A stretch of DNA of 64,000 nt, taken from NCBI GenBank assembly GCA_964019055.1, contig OZ025213.1:2570722-2634721 (forward strand), read 5' to 3'. The position numbers and the translations under genes are program-made. This DNA is from Anthopleura xanthogrammica. Its lineage: Eukaryota; Cnidaria; Anthozoa; Actiniaria; Actiniidae. Under the pieces are notes generated by a model. The model ran no database searches. It saw only the letters and a program-made list of their open reading frames with translations, and was not told the origin of the DNA. Shown here one piece after another: positions 34,501-47,600 of the stretch. Each line of letters opens with the position of its first letter. Positions within the stretch are counted from its first letter, which is position 1.

Positions 34501-35668
34501 AAATGGGAGAACAGCGTTACGCGATGTCCCTAAAAACGTTCAGTGTAACGACTGCTTTTTCACATAAAAAGATAATAAGGTACTTCTTTGTTCTGATTAT
34601 AATCGGCATATGAACAGAATCTTGAGCTCAAGATAGGTTAACTAAACTGACTTACCCGTTTTCGTCGTCTTCTATTCTATACGACATCATAGCAGCCGGT
34701 AGAGAATTTCTACCATGTTTATGTACAACAGGAGATGCCTTTAACCCACGCTGCTCAATCATCGGGTCAGAAGGTGTGTGTGGATGCTTCTCTGGTATGG
34801 GTGGAGGGACCTCTTCATCAACCTCCCTTAAAGTATCCAATGACACAATGCTACCACTCAGTGACGTCATACTGCTCCCAATTGACGAAACACTGACACG
34901 TGACAGAGTACTGGCTAATGACGCCATGCTTCCTCCAAAAGCCTGGTTGCATTAAATAATCCGTTAACAAAAAGTTATGAAATAAAGCATTAAAAGGGTA
35001 TGGCTGCATTTGACGTCGTAACCTTTTTATCAGGAATAACACTAAGAAACTCTGCAAAGTAAGCTGCAAAGCTGCAAAGTAAGTTACTGTTTATTGTTTA
35101 CTGTTTATCAGGAAAACACTAAGAAATTCTGCAAAGTAAGCTGCAAAGTAAGTTACTGTTGCCATGTTAAGTACATTTTTAAAACTGTTTTTAAGGTTTG
35201 TTAGGTTATTTCGTCCAGCATGGCTGCCATGTTCATATTCACATTAGTCTGCCTGAAGAACGATTGTACCACATTTATACACAAAAAATATCTCACAAAA
35301 CAATTCAAAAGACTTGCCTTTTTTTGGACCCCAGCACTGGGTGAAGGAGTGTTGGGTGTTGATGAAGAGCTATCGTACCACAAACTATGACGTGAATCTG
35401 TACTACTTTCACTGACTGTCGTGCGGGAACTTGACCTATCAAACAAAAGTCATATAAGATTACTAATAAGAATATCAGTGGACCTTTCTTATGCAGCAGC
35501 CATACACATGGGTTCTTGCATGTCTTAAATAAAGCCAGCTAAGATTCCATGTTGTGCACAAGAGTATAAAATATATTGACAAACTTACTTCCTGAGAGGT
35601 AAACTGAGCTTGCGATCTTTAGATTTCATAGGAGATTCCTCAGGGGTGGTTGGTGTGGGCAACATGAT
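31556..35668 (-). CDS. DOCK4: DOCK exons 53-57: long Ser/Pro-rich tail with SH3-ligand motifs
   Basis: Coding exons: 35589-35668, 35318-35435, 34656-34942, 33438-33705, 31556-32674. They encode the last 623 residues, low in predicted order and rich in Ser, Thr, Pro and acid residues. PxxP motifs suited to SH3 partners include EVPPPIPEKH, APPPLPPRK, VPELPPKS, PIPLPKKH, PIPLPRKLTS, RPPVVKPR and APPKPPKPG. The tails of known DOCK3/4 proteins bind adaptor SH3 domains such as Crk and Nck (family knowledge). Exon 54 ends in a GC donor (GCAAGT) and joins in phase to exon 55. The last exon is 1119 nt and ends in TGA at 31556-31558. A possible GTAAAT donor lies just before that stop, so a further short 3' exon cannot be excluded. 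Confidence 0.88.
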
Positions 35669-38600
35669 CTATGACCAAGAAAAACATATCATGAAAAGCT
35701 ATTCTTTAATGGAGAAAACTTTGAGAGCATAATAATCCATCATTTAGTACCGGCACAGGTATTTCGTACGGTTCTCCAGTAACATCTAATTTCATCTTAG
35801 CAAACTGGTAGGCCATTTTCTCGTGGAAAGGAATCAGAGCTTTTGTCAGTAGGCGCTGATGTAGATCCAGACCTTCTTCTAGAATATACACCTATGAAGC
35901 AATATTAGGGAGAAAGAAACAATAATTAGGGTACACACACTGATATAGAAGCCCACCACTTTGCATATCATTCTGTAACGGTGCCCCAATTTTATTGATA
36001 CCCTGAGACATCCTTGGAGCGGATCTGAATCAGGGCATGGCTAACTCATGGACCAAACCCTGAAACAACCTCTGGGCCGATCAAAGTCAGGGCACGACTA
36101 ACTCATGGACCAAACCCTGAAACAATCTCTGGGCTCATCAAAGTCAGGGCACGACTAACCGCTTACAGATCGAAGTGCGCCTCGTCGCTGAACTGCCGTG
36201 ATGAGCAAATTCTTCCTTAAATTGAACTAAAAATTCGGAGGAAGCAAGTTTCTCGTTATACATATCTAGGATCAAGTATACAACTCTTTCACCGTGTTTG
36301 TAACGTTATTCCACATCCAAACACAGGAACGTTAATAGCCATGGCAGAGCAAACATGTTCTATGAGAGGGTTGCACTTCGAAAAAAATAACTGCGCACCT
36401 CAATTTTTGACAAAAGAACATCCCAGAAAACGGTCCTAGATCGTCCTCAAGCAGCGCGTTTATTATTGCTTTACCTGTTTCCTGATTGCATCCTCCAGTA
36501 GATCAACATAATCCTGATGGTCAGGATTTGACAAGATATATCCATCAGAGAAAAACGCTTCTTGATATTTTGCAGTGCCTCCCATGACAGCAGCATCTAT
36601 GACTCCATTCAACGACATACTGAGCGGGTTAATATTCTGGTTTGGTCGTGATGACAGTCGACTGATCAGACTGCGTAACTGCTTGTTCTTTTTCTCCACA
36701 GTTTCGATTGCATTTCGAATGGGACTTATTTCTTCCTGAAGTTTCAATCACAATGAATCTTTATTAGTAACTATTTCTTGTTCTCTTCTGAAAGACTGGT
36801 TCGGCATCTAGCTACGGCATTGTTTACACAAACGATGCGACTTGGTGCATTTTTGAACCAAAATTTCAACTAACTACACGCAAACTACAGATGTGATATG
36901 CACTTCATATTGGACTAGACATTTCCGATTTAGCGGCATAGGCATAGTATATTCCACGTTTCTTTAAACACGAATGAGTGGCCGGCATATAGTATATGCC
37001 CATTCCGCTTATATGCCGCTAAATCGGAAATGTGTACTATGCGCAGAGCCATATCAATATTATAAATTAAGGTTCTGAGTCTTGTGTATGATCAGACGGC
37101 TATCACTATAAAGACGAAACAGTTGAGCACTGCGCATACCATAACTCTTAATTGCGCGCAGTGATTGCTGGTTATATAGCTAATGCGAGCTGCATGAATA
37201 TTTAAATGGCTGACACTGGAATGGCTTTACGTCTCGCATTTCTTTTTCCACGTGCCGGCTCGGCGCAAACGCCATTTGAGAGTTCAAAGCACAAGCACCA
37301 GAATTTTTCAACTGGAACGGAATCCACCACAGAATCCATCTTAGCAGACTAGTAAACGTGGTACAAGATAACATAATGATAGTGACTTATATAGAAGCTT
37401 CATACCGTTGATGTAGAGATGACACGAAACCATTTTAGTATTCCAGGAAGAGAAGTAGAAATCTCGATGGTAGTCCTTTCTAACCAAAGATTCTATTGAA
37501 GAAAAATATATAGAAAAACATATACAAATAAGGAGAATATCGTGTTTAATCTAAAACTTTTAGGAATAGTTTCGGTTATAGAAGATCTGCGCAAACGTCA
37601 CTAAATCGATGTGGGAATTTTTGGAATCTCAACTTTAAAAAATAAATCTTAATTTTTAAAATTAGAATTTCTTTTTGAGGTGGGAGCTAACTTAGCGTCC
37701 ATTATACATGCTTACGAAGCGTGTTTATGCCGTCAGAATTGTCTATGATGAAAAATACTTGCTACGAATATATTTATCGTAATAGTAAGTAAGTAAGTAA
37801 ACTCCTTATTTAAAGAGGGTGGCACTAAATAGCCAAAAGGCTAATAAACTTGTGGCCTGTAGTAATGTTTATCATATGCCATTTAAAATAATATGTCTGA
37901 AACGTCAGTAAGTGATCTTTCTTATTTTTTACGGTGTAAAATTTACCTTTTTATCACAACTGTTTCATTAGAAACACCGACGCAGCCCACACTAGCTTAC
38001 CGCTAGTTATCATCTCCTTACTACGCATGCTTTGGCATTTTGTCGAGCGTGCACAGTAAGAGTGGCATGACAGAGTGAAAATGTTGCGTAAAGAGGGTTT
38101 TGCTAGACAACTGTTAGTCTTCCGTATCCTTAAAACATTCACAGCAACACCTACCGCAAACTCATTGGACTTGACATTGACACCTCGATGAAAAGGTCGG
38201 TCGTACTTGAATCGCCTTACGTCATTGACTTTGTAGTAGCTGCAACAACAAATACAGAATGATGGCGTTACACAAAATACAGAAAAGGACTGTCACGCGC
38301 GACTTGAAAGAGAAGGTAGTGTGACATTTCTGTTTTTGTATCAAACCTTATGTCAAGATGTAAAAATAAAAATCTTATTTCCATACAAGAAACCACGTGC
38401 AGCATAGGCATGGTACGGTACAGAACTCACGACATTCACTCATGATCGATGTTCAACCAATCAGAATGCTCGAATACCACATCACCATGGTTACAATAGA
38501 GCTGTTTTTGTGTGAGTGGGAAACGTTTGGTGCTGACTTACAGTACGTACACGGTACAACATGCCGTAAAATTGAAATGTCTTTTCATTGTCTTCCAGTA

Positions 38601-41600
38601 ATTCATCCAATCACGATACCTAGTGAAGACTTCGGATTTGCCATAGGGCAGTTTTCGTATGACTGAAACTGATTTACTACACGGACCGCGCATAACCGTG
38701 ACCGTGTCAATGCCGTGCCGTGTATGAAAACATTCGACATTCAGTGCCGTGTCCGCGCCGTAACCGTGCCGTGACTTTTCACACTCATACAAAATCTGCT
38801 CTATTGTTTCACACTCATACGAAAACCGCTATATAAAATGTTCGTACCGGAAGTCCAGTCATTCGGAATCTGATCTACAAAAAAATCTATATCATTGGTG
38901 CGATTTTCGTTACCTTACAATTTGCTCGTCCACAGAGCGATCTCTGAAAAGATCGTCGTACTCACATATGGGGTTGACTTGACAAGATTGAAAGTCTAGT
39001 GATGTGTTAAGTACAATACTTAATAGGTCAGTCTGTACGAGGATAATCAAATGAGAAACAAAAGACGAACAGGAACTGAAGAGAGGTCAGATCCAAGAGT
39101 TTTGGATGGAAAAGCGCGCTTTGAGAGAAAGGATTTTCAGGACAAACAGTAGGAAGTAGAACTGAATTGGATTGCAAACGAACGCATTGCAAATTCAGAA
39201 AAACTCAAACGTTATTTCTCAAACTAAATATTGCATAGCATGACGATAAAATGTTCATAACCGTGAAAGTAGTTTGGAAACGACATTAATTCAAAATTAT
39301 AAGGATACATTGGCCTGGTGACTGCAAGATGCTGTCGTCTGGTGGGGTCAACTTGTCCATGAACTGAAAAATGTAACAATAAATAATACTTAGATGGGTG
39401 TATTAATATCAAGAAAGTATAGTTCCAAGAGAGGACAGGTGTCTTTTTTACTTTGGGCGTATGTTTGTACTATTTTGAGCATTTCGAAGATTTGATTTCA
39501 TTTGAAGACTTTATTCAAGGAGGCATCACATTTAAAGTTAATAGGTCAGTTGTCTCCCTTTATTCTCGGGTTTTTCCGCTCTAAAAAAAATTCAACACGC
39601 TAAATTCCAATTTCATTCGTGAGTTAGCCGTGCACTGAATTATATCAACCCAGAGATTGTTTCAGGATTCGACAAAATTGATGTTCACTAGTTGATTCTA
39701 AAACCCACCTGAGCATCAGGAAACTGTGCCTGCATTCTACGGTTGAAGTCTCCTATCTTTTCGTATTCTTTCCCTCGGAAAACAAATACCTCATTCTAGT
39801 GGAAACAAAATATTCTTTCTTATTAAATTTATTTTTCTACTACTAAATTCATCTTCCTTCCATTCTTTCCTTCTGTCCCATATATTCCCTTTTTTTCTTT
39901 CCTTTCATTTCCGTTCCTTTACCTTTTTTCTCCTTTTTCTCCTTTCCATCACTTTCTGTATATTCCATTCCATTCCCTTTCTACAGTTCCTTCATTTCCT
40001 TTCCCTTTACTTCCCTTCCCTTTACTTCCCTCTGCACTCTTTTTCACCCTTTCTTTCTCCTCCTCCCTGTCTACTCCGACATCACAATAAGATACTACTG
40101 TGGGTACGTACTCGTAATGATGGAGAGAAGCCCTTGCCGTACATGCCAACTCTAAAGTACTCTGGTTCAGGTCGTACTTTAGACATGATGTTATCATAGA
40201 AAACGGCCTCGGATTTCTTGAAGAATAAAAATAGTAAAAAAACTGAATAGGTTGGTTAAAATATATTTACTGAGTAGAATCCAGAACTCATAATAATTTT
40301 TCTTCGTTTTTTTTTTATTTGATATTTAATGAATATATCGTATCAATATGATATAGTACACCTATATAATTAGGTGTTTTAAAGAACTTACCAAGATATC
40401 ACTGAGTTTAACAAAATCATACATTTCATTCTCGTACAGCTCGGCCAGTTCTTTGCACAGTTCGATGCCTTTCTCCCAACACTGAAAACAAACAAACCAA
40501 GTTCACTTCGGCTGAAGAAATAACATTGCGCAACGTTGTAAGATGTCCCAGAGGTGGTAAGCAGTGCCTCTGGCAGTATCTGGAAATCATGAATCTTAAA
40601 CTAAAGCTCATGTACCTTGCCCTTGTCGAAGTAGTTGATGGCATCTAAGTAGAGTTTTTCCTTGAGTTGTCTCTCAGTAATTGAACTCCTTGCCTCGTCT
40701 ACAGGTCGTTCTAACCACTAAAGATACCAAGAATTAGTTAGTAGATACCACTGCAAGGTGATATTGGGATAGTTTAGTGTTTTGCATAAGAATACAGAGC
40801 AAGCTTATGCAAGAGAATATTGACCATCTTAAATAAATAACTCATCACCAGAATAACTTACGGTTAATAATTCAGCATGGAGCAGTAACGCAAAACCAGC
40901 CTCGGTGAAGTTTTCAGCAGGAATATGGAGCTCACACAACCGGTTGACATACCTATGAAACACAATCAAGAAAAACTTTTTGATACCGTGATAATGAAAC
41001 TATAATGAAAGATGCTCGGGTGCACTATGAAAATGTTACGCATAACTTTGCTGCTGGTGACAGGGTTTCACAGGGAAGTCACAGGGAAGTAACTTTAAGC
41101 ATTTAAGGTTCGGAAGCACTATGAAAATGTTATGCGCAACTTTGCTGCTGGTGACAGGGCTTAACTGACAGGGAAGTCACAGGGAAGTAACTTTTCCTGC
41201 AACAATACACGCAATTATCAGAAATCGCATCAGTTCAACTGAGAGAATCACAACACTACCATCAATGGTGCAGACATCTGCTCACGATCAAACTTTATTT
41301 GAAACGCCGCAGAAGTAGATGTTGCCACAGTTCTGCAGCGTTGCCAGCAAAGTTCAGCGCTGCAGCTGGAAAAAGACAAAGTGGTATTGTACTGTTGTTG
41401 GTAACACTATGTACACAGTTGGTTTTGTCCCTGGTCTGAAGTGTAAACCAAACCACCTTGCTTGGATGCCAGTAAGTTCTGCTTATCTGCCACCAAAACC
41501 ACCTCACAGATACTGAGTAAAAGTTACCTTATAAACATGTCTTCTCTCTCGATACCTCTGTAAAACTCCTACATGTAAAAAACAAAGGCTCTTTATAATA

Positions 41601-44600
41601 ATGGAAAGATTATTTGTTCACAATCACGATAACAAACTGACCAGTAGTTTGACGATACAGCTCAGTCTTCGTATCGCATTATCATCACTGATGCAACTCC
41701 TGTAGAGAAAAGATAACATGGGAGATAAGAGATACTGCGTAACGCATGGTGATGCCTGGTATCCCATCAATAACAGGAAATCGTAGACTACATCCATGTA
41801 CATGTACCCCTTGGGTGATGGGTGAAGGCAAGGAAAGAAAATACGCCGTATACTAATACTGTTCTTTGACTATTTTCCTTCTATCCATGCGTTAAGATGA
41901 TGAGCCTTCCTTTGCAGGAGATTGTAGTAGTGTACTACCACTCCTTGAGGTGGCCGGTTAGCAAGAGGCAAGAGAATGAAGGGTACAAAAAGGCGAAGTA
42001 CGCCACATGTTTTTTCTTGCCCATATGAAATTCTGTTGCCTATCTATAAAATTCCCTTTCATTCTTTACCTGTAGTCAAGCAGTAATTCAAGTAGGTCTT
42101 TTACACGGTTGACAAAGCCATGTCCTTCATCTTTGAAATCTTCACTTAGTTCTGTCTGTACCTTTTTTGTCAGTCTAGATGAACAAAAACAGAAGAAAAT
42201 GAAAAAGAGAAACGAGCTCTTGGACATCATTTTAAAAGACTTTTTCCTTAAATAAAATTTTCTTGTATAATGATTGCGGTGCTTGTTTTATAAACATCAC
42301 TTATAACCATTATCACAACCACAACAACCCCCACCATCATCATCATCATTTATTACCATCGCCATCATCATAATCATCATCAAGCATAATCACCGTCATC
42401 ATCATCCCCATCAGGCGCCATGCATCTTCACCATCAACAGCATCGTCGTCATCGTCATCATCACCATCATCATCACCATCATCATCATCATTACTGTGGC
42501 CATCTTTATTACCATCGTCATCGTCATCATCATGCACCATCACTATCACCACCACCACCGGTCATCATCAATTCAATTCAATTTTTCTTACATTTCATGG
42601 AACAGCTCTTTGTACTCTTCGTCTCCCTTGTATTTAGGGATTCCTTTTTTATTCTGACCATCGTCTGCTTTCCTATTGTAGCTCACCAGTTTATCCAACT
42701 TATTAACCATTTCATTCTCAACCTGACAGGAAAAAATATGCTGTGCTTGTTAACATGATTTGTTTTTAGTTTGTAACAAAAAAAACTGCTGAAGTCATAT
42801 GCAGCTATACGTCACGTGACCATTTCCCGCCAAAATAGCCAGGGCAGACAGTAATCACGTGATTCGCAAGAGTAGTAGGACTAAAGCAACTAGGCGATGC
42901 AAACTCAACGTGTGTTATTCCCTTACCGTTTGGATGAATCCTTTGCTTAAGAGCTCACTCTCAATCATATCAAAGAATATAGGAATCGTTGCCTTTCGTA
43001 GTTCTAGAAGTGGAGAACCAAGAAAGCACATGTCAGTATTGATTTGTCATTTGTCTCTACTGACTGCCTACTTAGCAGGAAAATTATTGTGACCCAGTAG
43101 AATGAAAATTAGCGGCAAGTGGCACGTGGATCACTGAACAGCCATGGTGACAATACCGACTTTTTGCTTGTTTGTCATGTTGTTGTAGTTGTTGTAAACT
43201 AATAGAAAACAGTAAGATAGTGATTTTGGGGCTACTAGATTCCAAATCCGCCATTGGAATTGTGGAAGCAAGGAATCATGTCGACAGATAGTGGTACTCA
43301 GTTGTCAAATACCAACCTGTTTGAGGTACCATAGTCATCTCAAGGAACGGTCCGATTAGACTTGGGATGAAATATTTCTTATTTTCACCTGAATGAGAAA
43401 AAAATGTATATAAACGTTATTAGTATTTAGTATTCTAAGAGCGACGCCATTGAAAGACTGCTCGTTATCGGTTCGATTTAATTCAATAAACAGGAACTTA
43501 ATGGGAGGTTCCAATCCCATCAGTTCACAACAAAAAGTTGGGCTGATAATTCCAACGCTCGATGGTACCGAACGGAGAAATCCCACCATGATGGTGGCAG
43601 AGCAATAGCAGAGATATGTTTTTCTTGTCACACACAAAAGCCAAGGTTTCAATGTGAGGCTGCATGTTGAATGCTCAGTGATTTGTGACACGGATTCTCA
43701 CATTGAAACCTTTGTGTGTGACTAGCCAAGCATATCTTGGAAGTGGGCTATTCCTCTTCCAGACAGTGGCCCATCATTTGACCACTCTCGTTTTTGGGCC
43801 ACCTGTACTAACTATTCAAAAAAGGGCTACAAGGGCAAAGTTTGTAAAAAGGGCATGAATCAAAGAAAAAGGCTTATCCTTAATTTTTACCCAAATCCTG
43901 CCACTTGTCGCTGATTTCAAACCCCATCACTTGTCTCATGTCTCCATATCTGTGAGGGAAAGAGAATACTGTCAACGCTTTTTACTGTGCTACTGACCTC
44001 CGCCCCAAGAACATGACTCAATATTATCCCCCCTCCCCACATACAAAACTGAATTCTTGTTTAACTTGCCTGTCAATAATCTTGTTTCTTTTGACTTCAG
44101 TAAAGTTTTCCAGTTGAAGATGAGGCTGAATTTGAAACGCTACTGACAGCTGGAAATAACTGTTCCACAGCTACAAATAGATCAGGCAAATGATTTAGTT
44201 TAGTTAATGTTTTTTTAAATAAAAATGGCATTGTTCACACAATTAACCTAAGTATAAGGCCCTTATACCCACCCTCTCCCCTTCCCCATTGAACCTGATA
44301 CGCAGAATATCCCACAATGCAATGAGATAGTTTTACTAGCGACCGTTACCCGTTTACTGATGACTGGTTTATGAGAAGATAAAGCAATATGCAATAACGA
44401 CTTTTCTCACCTGGAAATCAAAGTTTTCGTTGCAAAAATTATTACTAAGTGCGACTGATAAATTCTGAACTGCAGTCAGGATGACACTGAAGAAGAATCA
44501 TAAGAACTGGTTAGAATCATAATTATACCAGGGATGTATTAAATTATACTAATATACCTAGTCATTACACTACCAATGGAATAGTAATAATAGTCTTCAC

Positions 44601-47600
44601 CATTCGATAGACATTTTTACCTTGGGCGTAATGTTTTCCCATTTTAGTGAGAGCACATGTCATTCTCCTGAGAATAAGACTCTTTATTTTATTTGTATTC
44701 ATATATACTCTAGGGAATGACAGGTTGTCTGTAATGGGAAAATATTACACAACGACGAATAAGGTCTATTGCTGTGCCAGGCTGCTGACACCATAACTAT
44801 CCCCTTCTTTTTAAATGCTATCACCAGTTATCACCATCATCAGACGCAATTTGTTGCACGTAATGTTACTGGAGTAGAAAACGAACCTACTTCAGCAAGA
44901 TTGCCTGCAATATTGCGCATTAGTATAAACATAACATGAACTCACTTGTTAGACAACATGATGATAACAACCCAGTCCCTGGGGAAAATCTGCCGTCTAA
45001 GCATTTCAGTAAACACCACAAAAGCATTAAATAAGAAGTCCTTGAGTTCCTTCCTGCCCTCGAACTGCTGCAGGAAACGACTGTAATGATCTTCTGTCAT
45101 CAGGCGTAGTATGTTAATAAGAATTGCCAAAAGATGACGCTAGAAAAAAATCAAAAACAAAAAGGATCAAAGCTCTAGTAAAATTGCACATTTGTAATAC
45201 AAAGAAACTCAGATTCCTCACAGCTTTTCACCAAAACTTACCGATAGAGTACCAGCCCTGTCAACCGTCTTGACCGTCAGGAACACAGTCTGGAGTAAGG
45301 ATTTGGCAACGAGGAATATATCTTCGTCTTTATCACCCTATCAACAAATGTGCATCATTGTTTGTCTCAGTATTGGTTTCATTGTTCCTATACTGTCTTT
45401 CTGTCTGTCTTTCTTTCTTTCTTTCTCCCTTTACCCCCATCCATCCATCCGTCCATCCGTCCATCCATCCGTCCGTCCAAGTTTTATTTTTAAGGAATAA
45501 AAAACAGTTTTCCGTGTATTATACTCTGATAAAGACACGCGGGATGTGGAGAGAACACGAGAGAAGCGTAGGAAACCACGACGCGTAGCGGAGTGGTTTC
45601 CAGCTTCTCAAGTTTGTTTGTTTTTTTGTTCTACCTACAGATGTAATGATTAGCTAGCTCGCCAACTTACATGCCTACAATATCAACACACGCAGCTCCA
45701 TGTATATACTTACGACTGCCTTGGTCTCTAGGGCTGTAAGAACAGGCCCTAAAATCTCTGCACATGTTTTCATCTCTTGTTTTTTAGACAAGTGGAAATG
45801 AAGATGGCTGACGATCATCGGCAAGAGGACTTTCCTTGAATCTAAATATTCATTTAAAAAATCTTAGGATGTTTAAAAAAGAATTTCAGAACTCGACAAT
45901 CTATTGGCAATTTATCGACTCAAAGTAAAAGGTTTTTGTTTGCTTGGTCACTTTTACATAATAAATATACTGGGCAAATATACCTTCATGGACGAAGAGT
46001 TGACTCTGCACGGTTTGACTGATACACTGCAGTTTCGGGCAGATAAGGGACTTGGAGTGGGATTTTTTACCTATGCTGTTCACAAAGTCTTTGACGATAT
46101 GACTGAAATCATCGAATCAAAAGGTAAACTTGTTAAAAGTTTTTAGAGAATATCATGTAAGGGATCTCAATGATGTTAGAATATTTGACTGGTGCTAAAA
46201 GAAGATAAAAGAAGCACCATTCAATTATCTTGGTTAATGATAGATATAATGGTATGAATGGAAAGAAATGGATGGATGAATGAATGAATGGGATTGGGTG
46301 GATCGATAAGTGGAATGGATGAGACGGGATGGGATAGGATGGGATAGACAAATGGATGGATGAATGGGATTGGATGGATGAATAGGATTTGGTGGATGCA
46401 TGGGATTTGGTGGATGGCATGGATGGATGGATAAATAAAGTGAAAGAGATGTGCTGATATAGGATGAGAGGATGAATGGCATGGGATGAGTGGATAGAGA
46501 AGTCAGTAAATACATGAATGAATTATTCGTTATTCAATCATTGTTTGACATTTTGTTCATCCATACCTGAGCTCAGTACGACTGAATACTTTGAGAGCAT
46601 CATCATAAATCCCAGCAAAATGTCTCAATGCAAGTTGCTAAAATGTGTTAAAAGAAGAAGAAAACTGTTGGAAATCAACCATGCGGAATAATAATAATAA
46701 TAATAACTTTAATATTTATAATGCGCATATTACATATGAATATGATTACATGCGCACATATTACACTAAATTTACAATGATAAGTAATAAATATATAAAT
46801 ATGATATGGAGCAAACGCATCAAAACCATGGAATAAACACAAAACAGACACAAACAAGTAGCAGCCATCTAGTGACAATCAGTCACCCTCACTCATCCAG
46901 AACATCCACCACACAAAGAACAGAGAATAGAATAGTTACGTAATGCATCACTCCTTGTACAGAAATCCAGAACCTATTATTTCGGGATTCACGCAAAATT
47001 CACAACATATTCATAATATTCACATATCCCTGACCTGTGCATGTAGCAGTTCTCCTCCGTCTTGAGACATCAAGTTGTTCAAAGCCAAAAACAATGAACG
47101 CAATTCTCGTAGGAAGGTGTCTTCTTCCTTGTTGCCAAATGTGCTGAAGTTGTGGTGAGAAATGAAAGTAGAGTTAGTAAAGTTAAGTAGATTTTGCATG
47201 TGCAACAAATCAGCACTGTCGGATTAGCGAATTATGTCAAATGCGCGCGCAAAATCCTTTCCCATCTAAACAAGGTAATGGGACACGCAACCGGCACGGT
47301 CACGGAGCGGCTCGAGGTACAGTAAACGTTTCACCGGGGTATTTAATATAACCCCATCAGTTATTGACCTCTAAAAATAACAATATCCCCACATCTAACT
47401 ATCTTTGTTCGAGGTTATTACAGTTCTAATATAAAAAGCATCGAATGGCTACTGGGCATAAGAAAATTGTATAGCGCGAATAGGCTTATTATCCAACACT
47501 AGGTGTAAACTTAGTTGACGTTTTTGAGCGGTGGCCGCGTCATTCTCGTACCCAGAGCTCCTCGGTTTCGAAATCAAGGAACTCTGGGTACGAAAACCGC

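Noticed and set aside
42346..42758. Long Asp-rich and His-rich open frames on the two strands
   Set aside because: They are translations of a CAT/CAC microsatellite; the real coding sequence here is the DOCK exon at 42592-42722 on the minus strand.
45904..46146. 80-codon plus-strand open frame
   Set aside because: It is the opposite strand of DOCK exon 29, which has clean splice sites and family sequence.
46133..46515. Pro/Ser/His-rich minus-strand open frames
   Set aside because: Come from the GGAT-type microsatellite in a DOCK intron.
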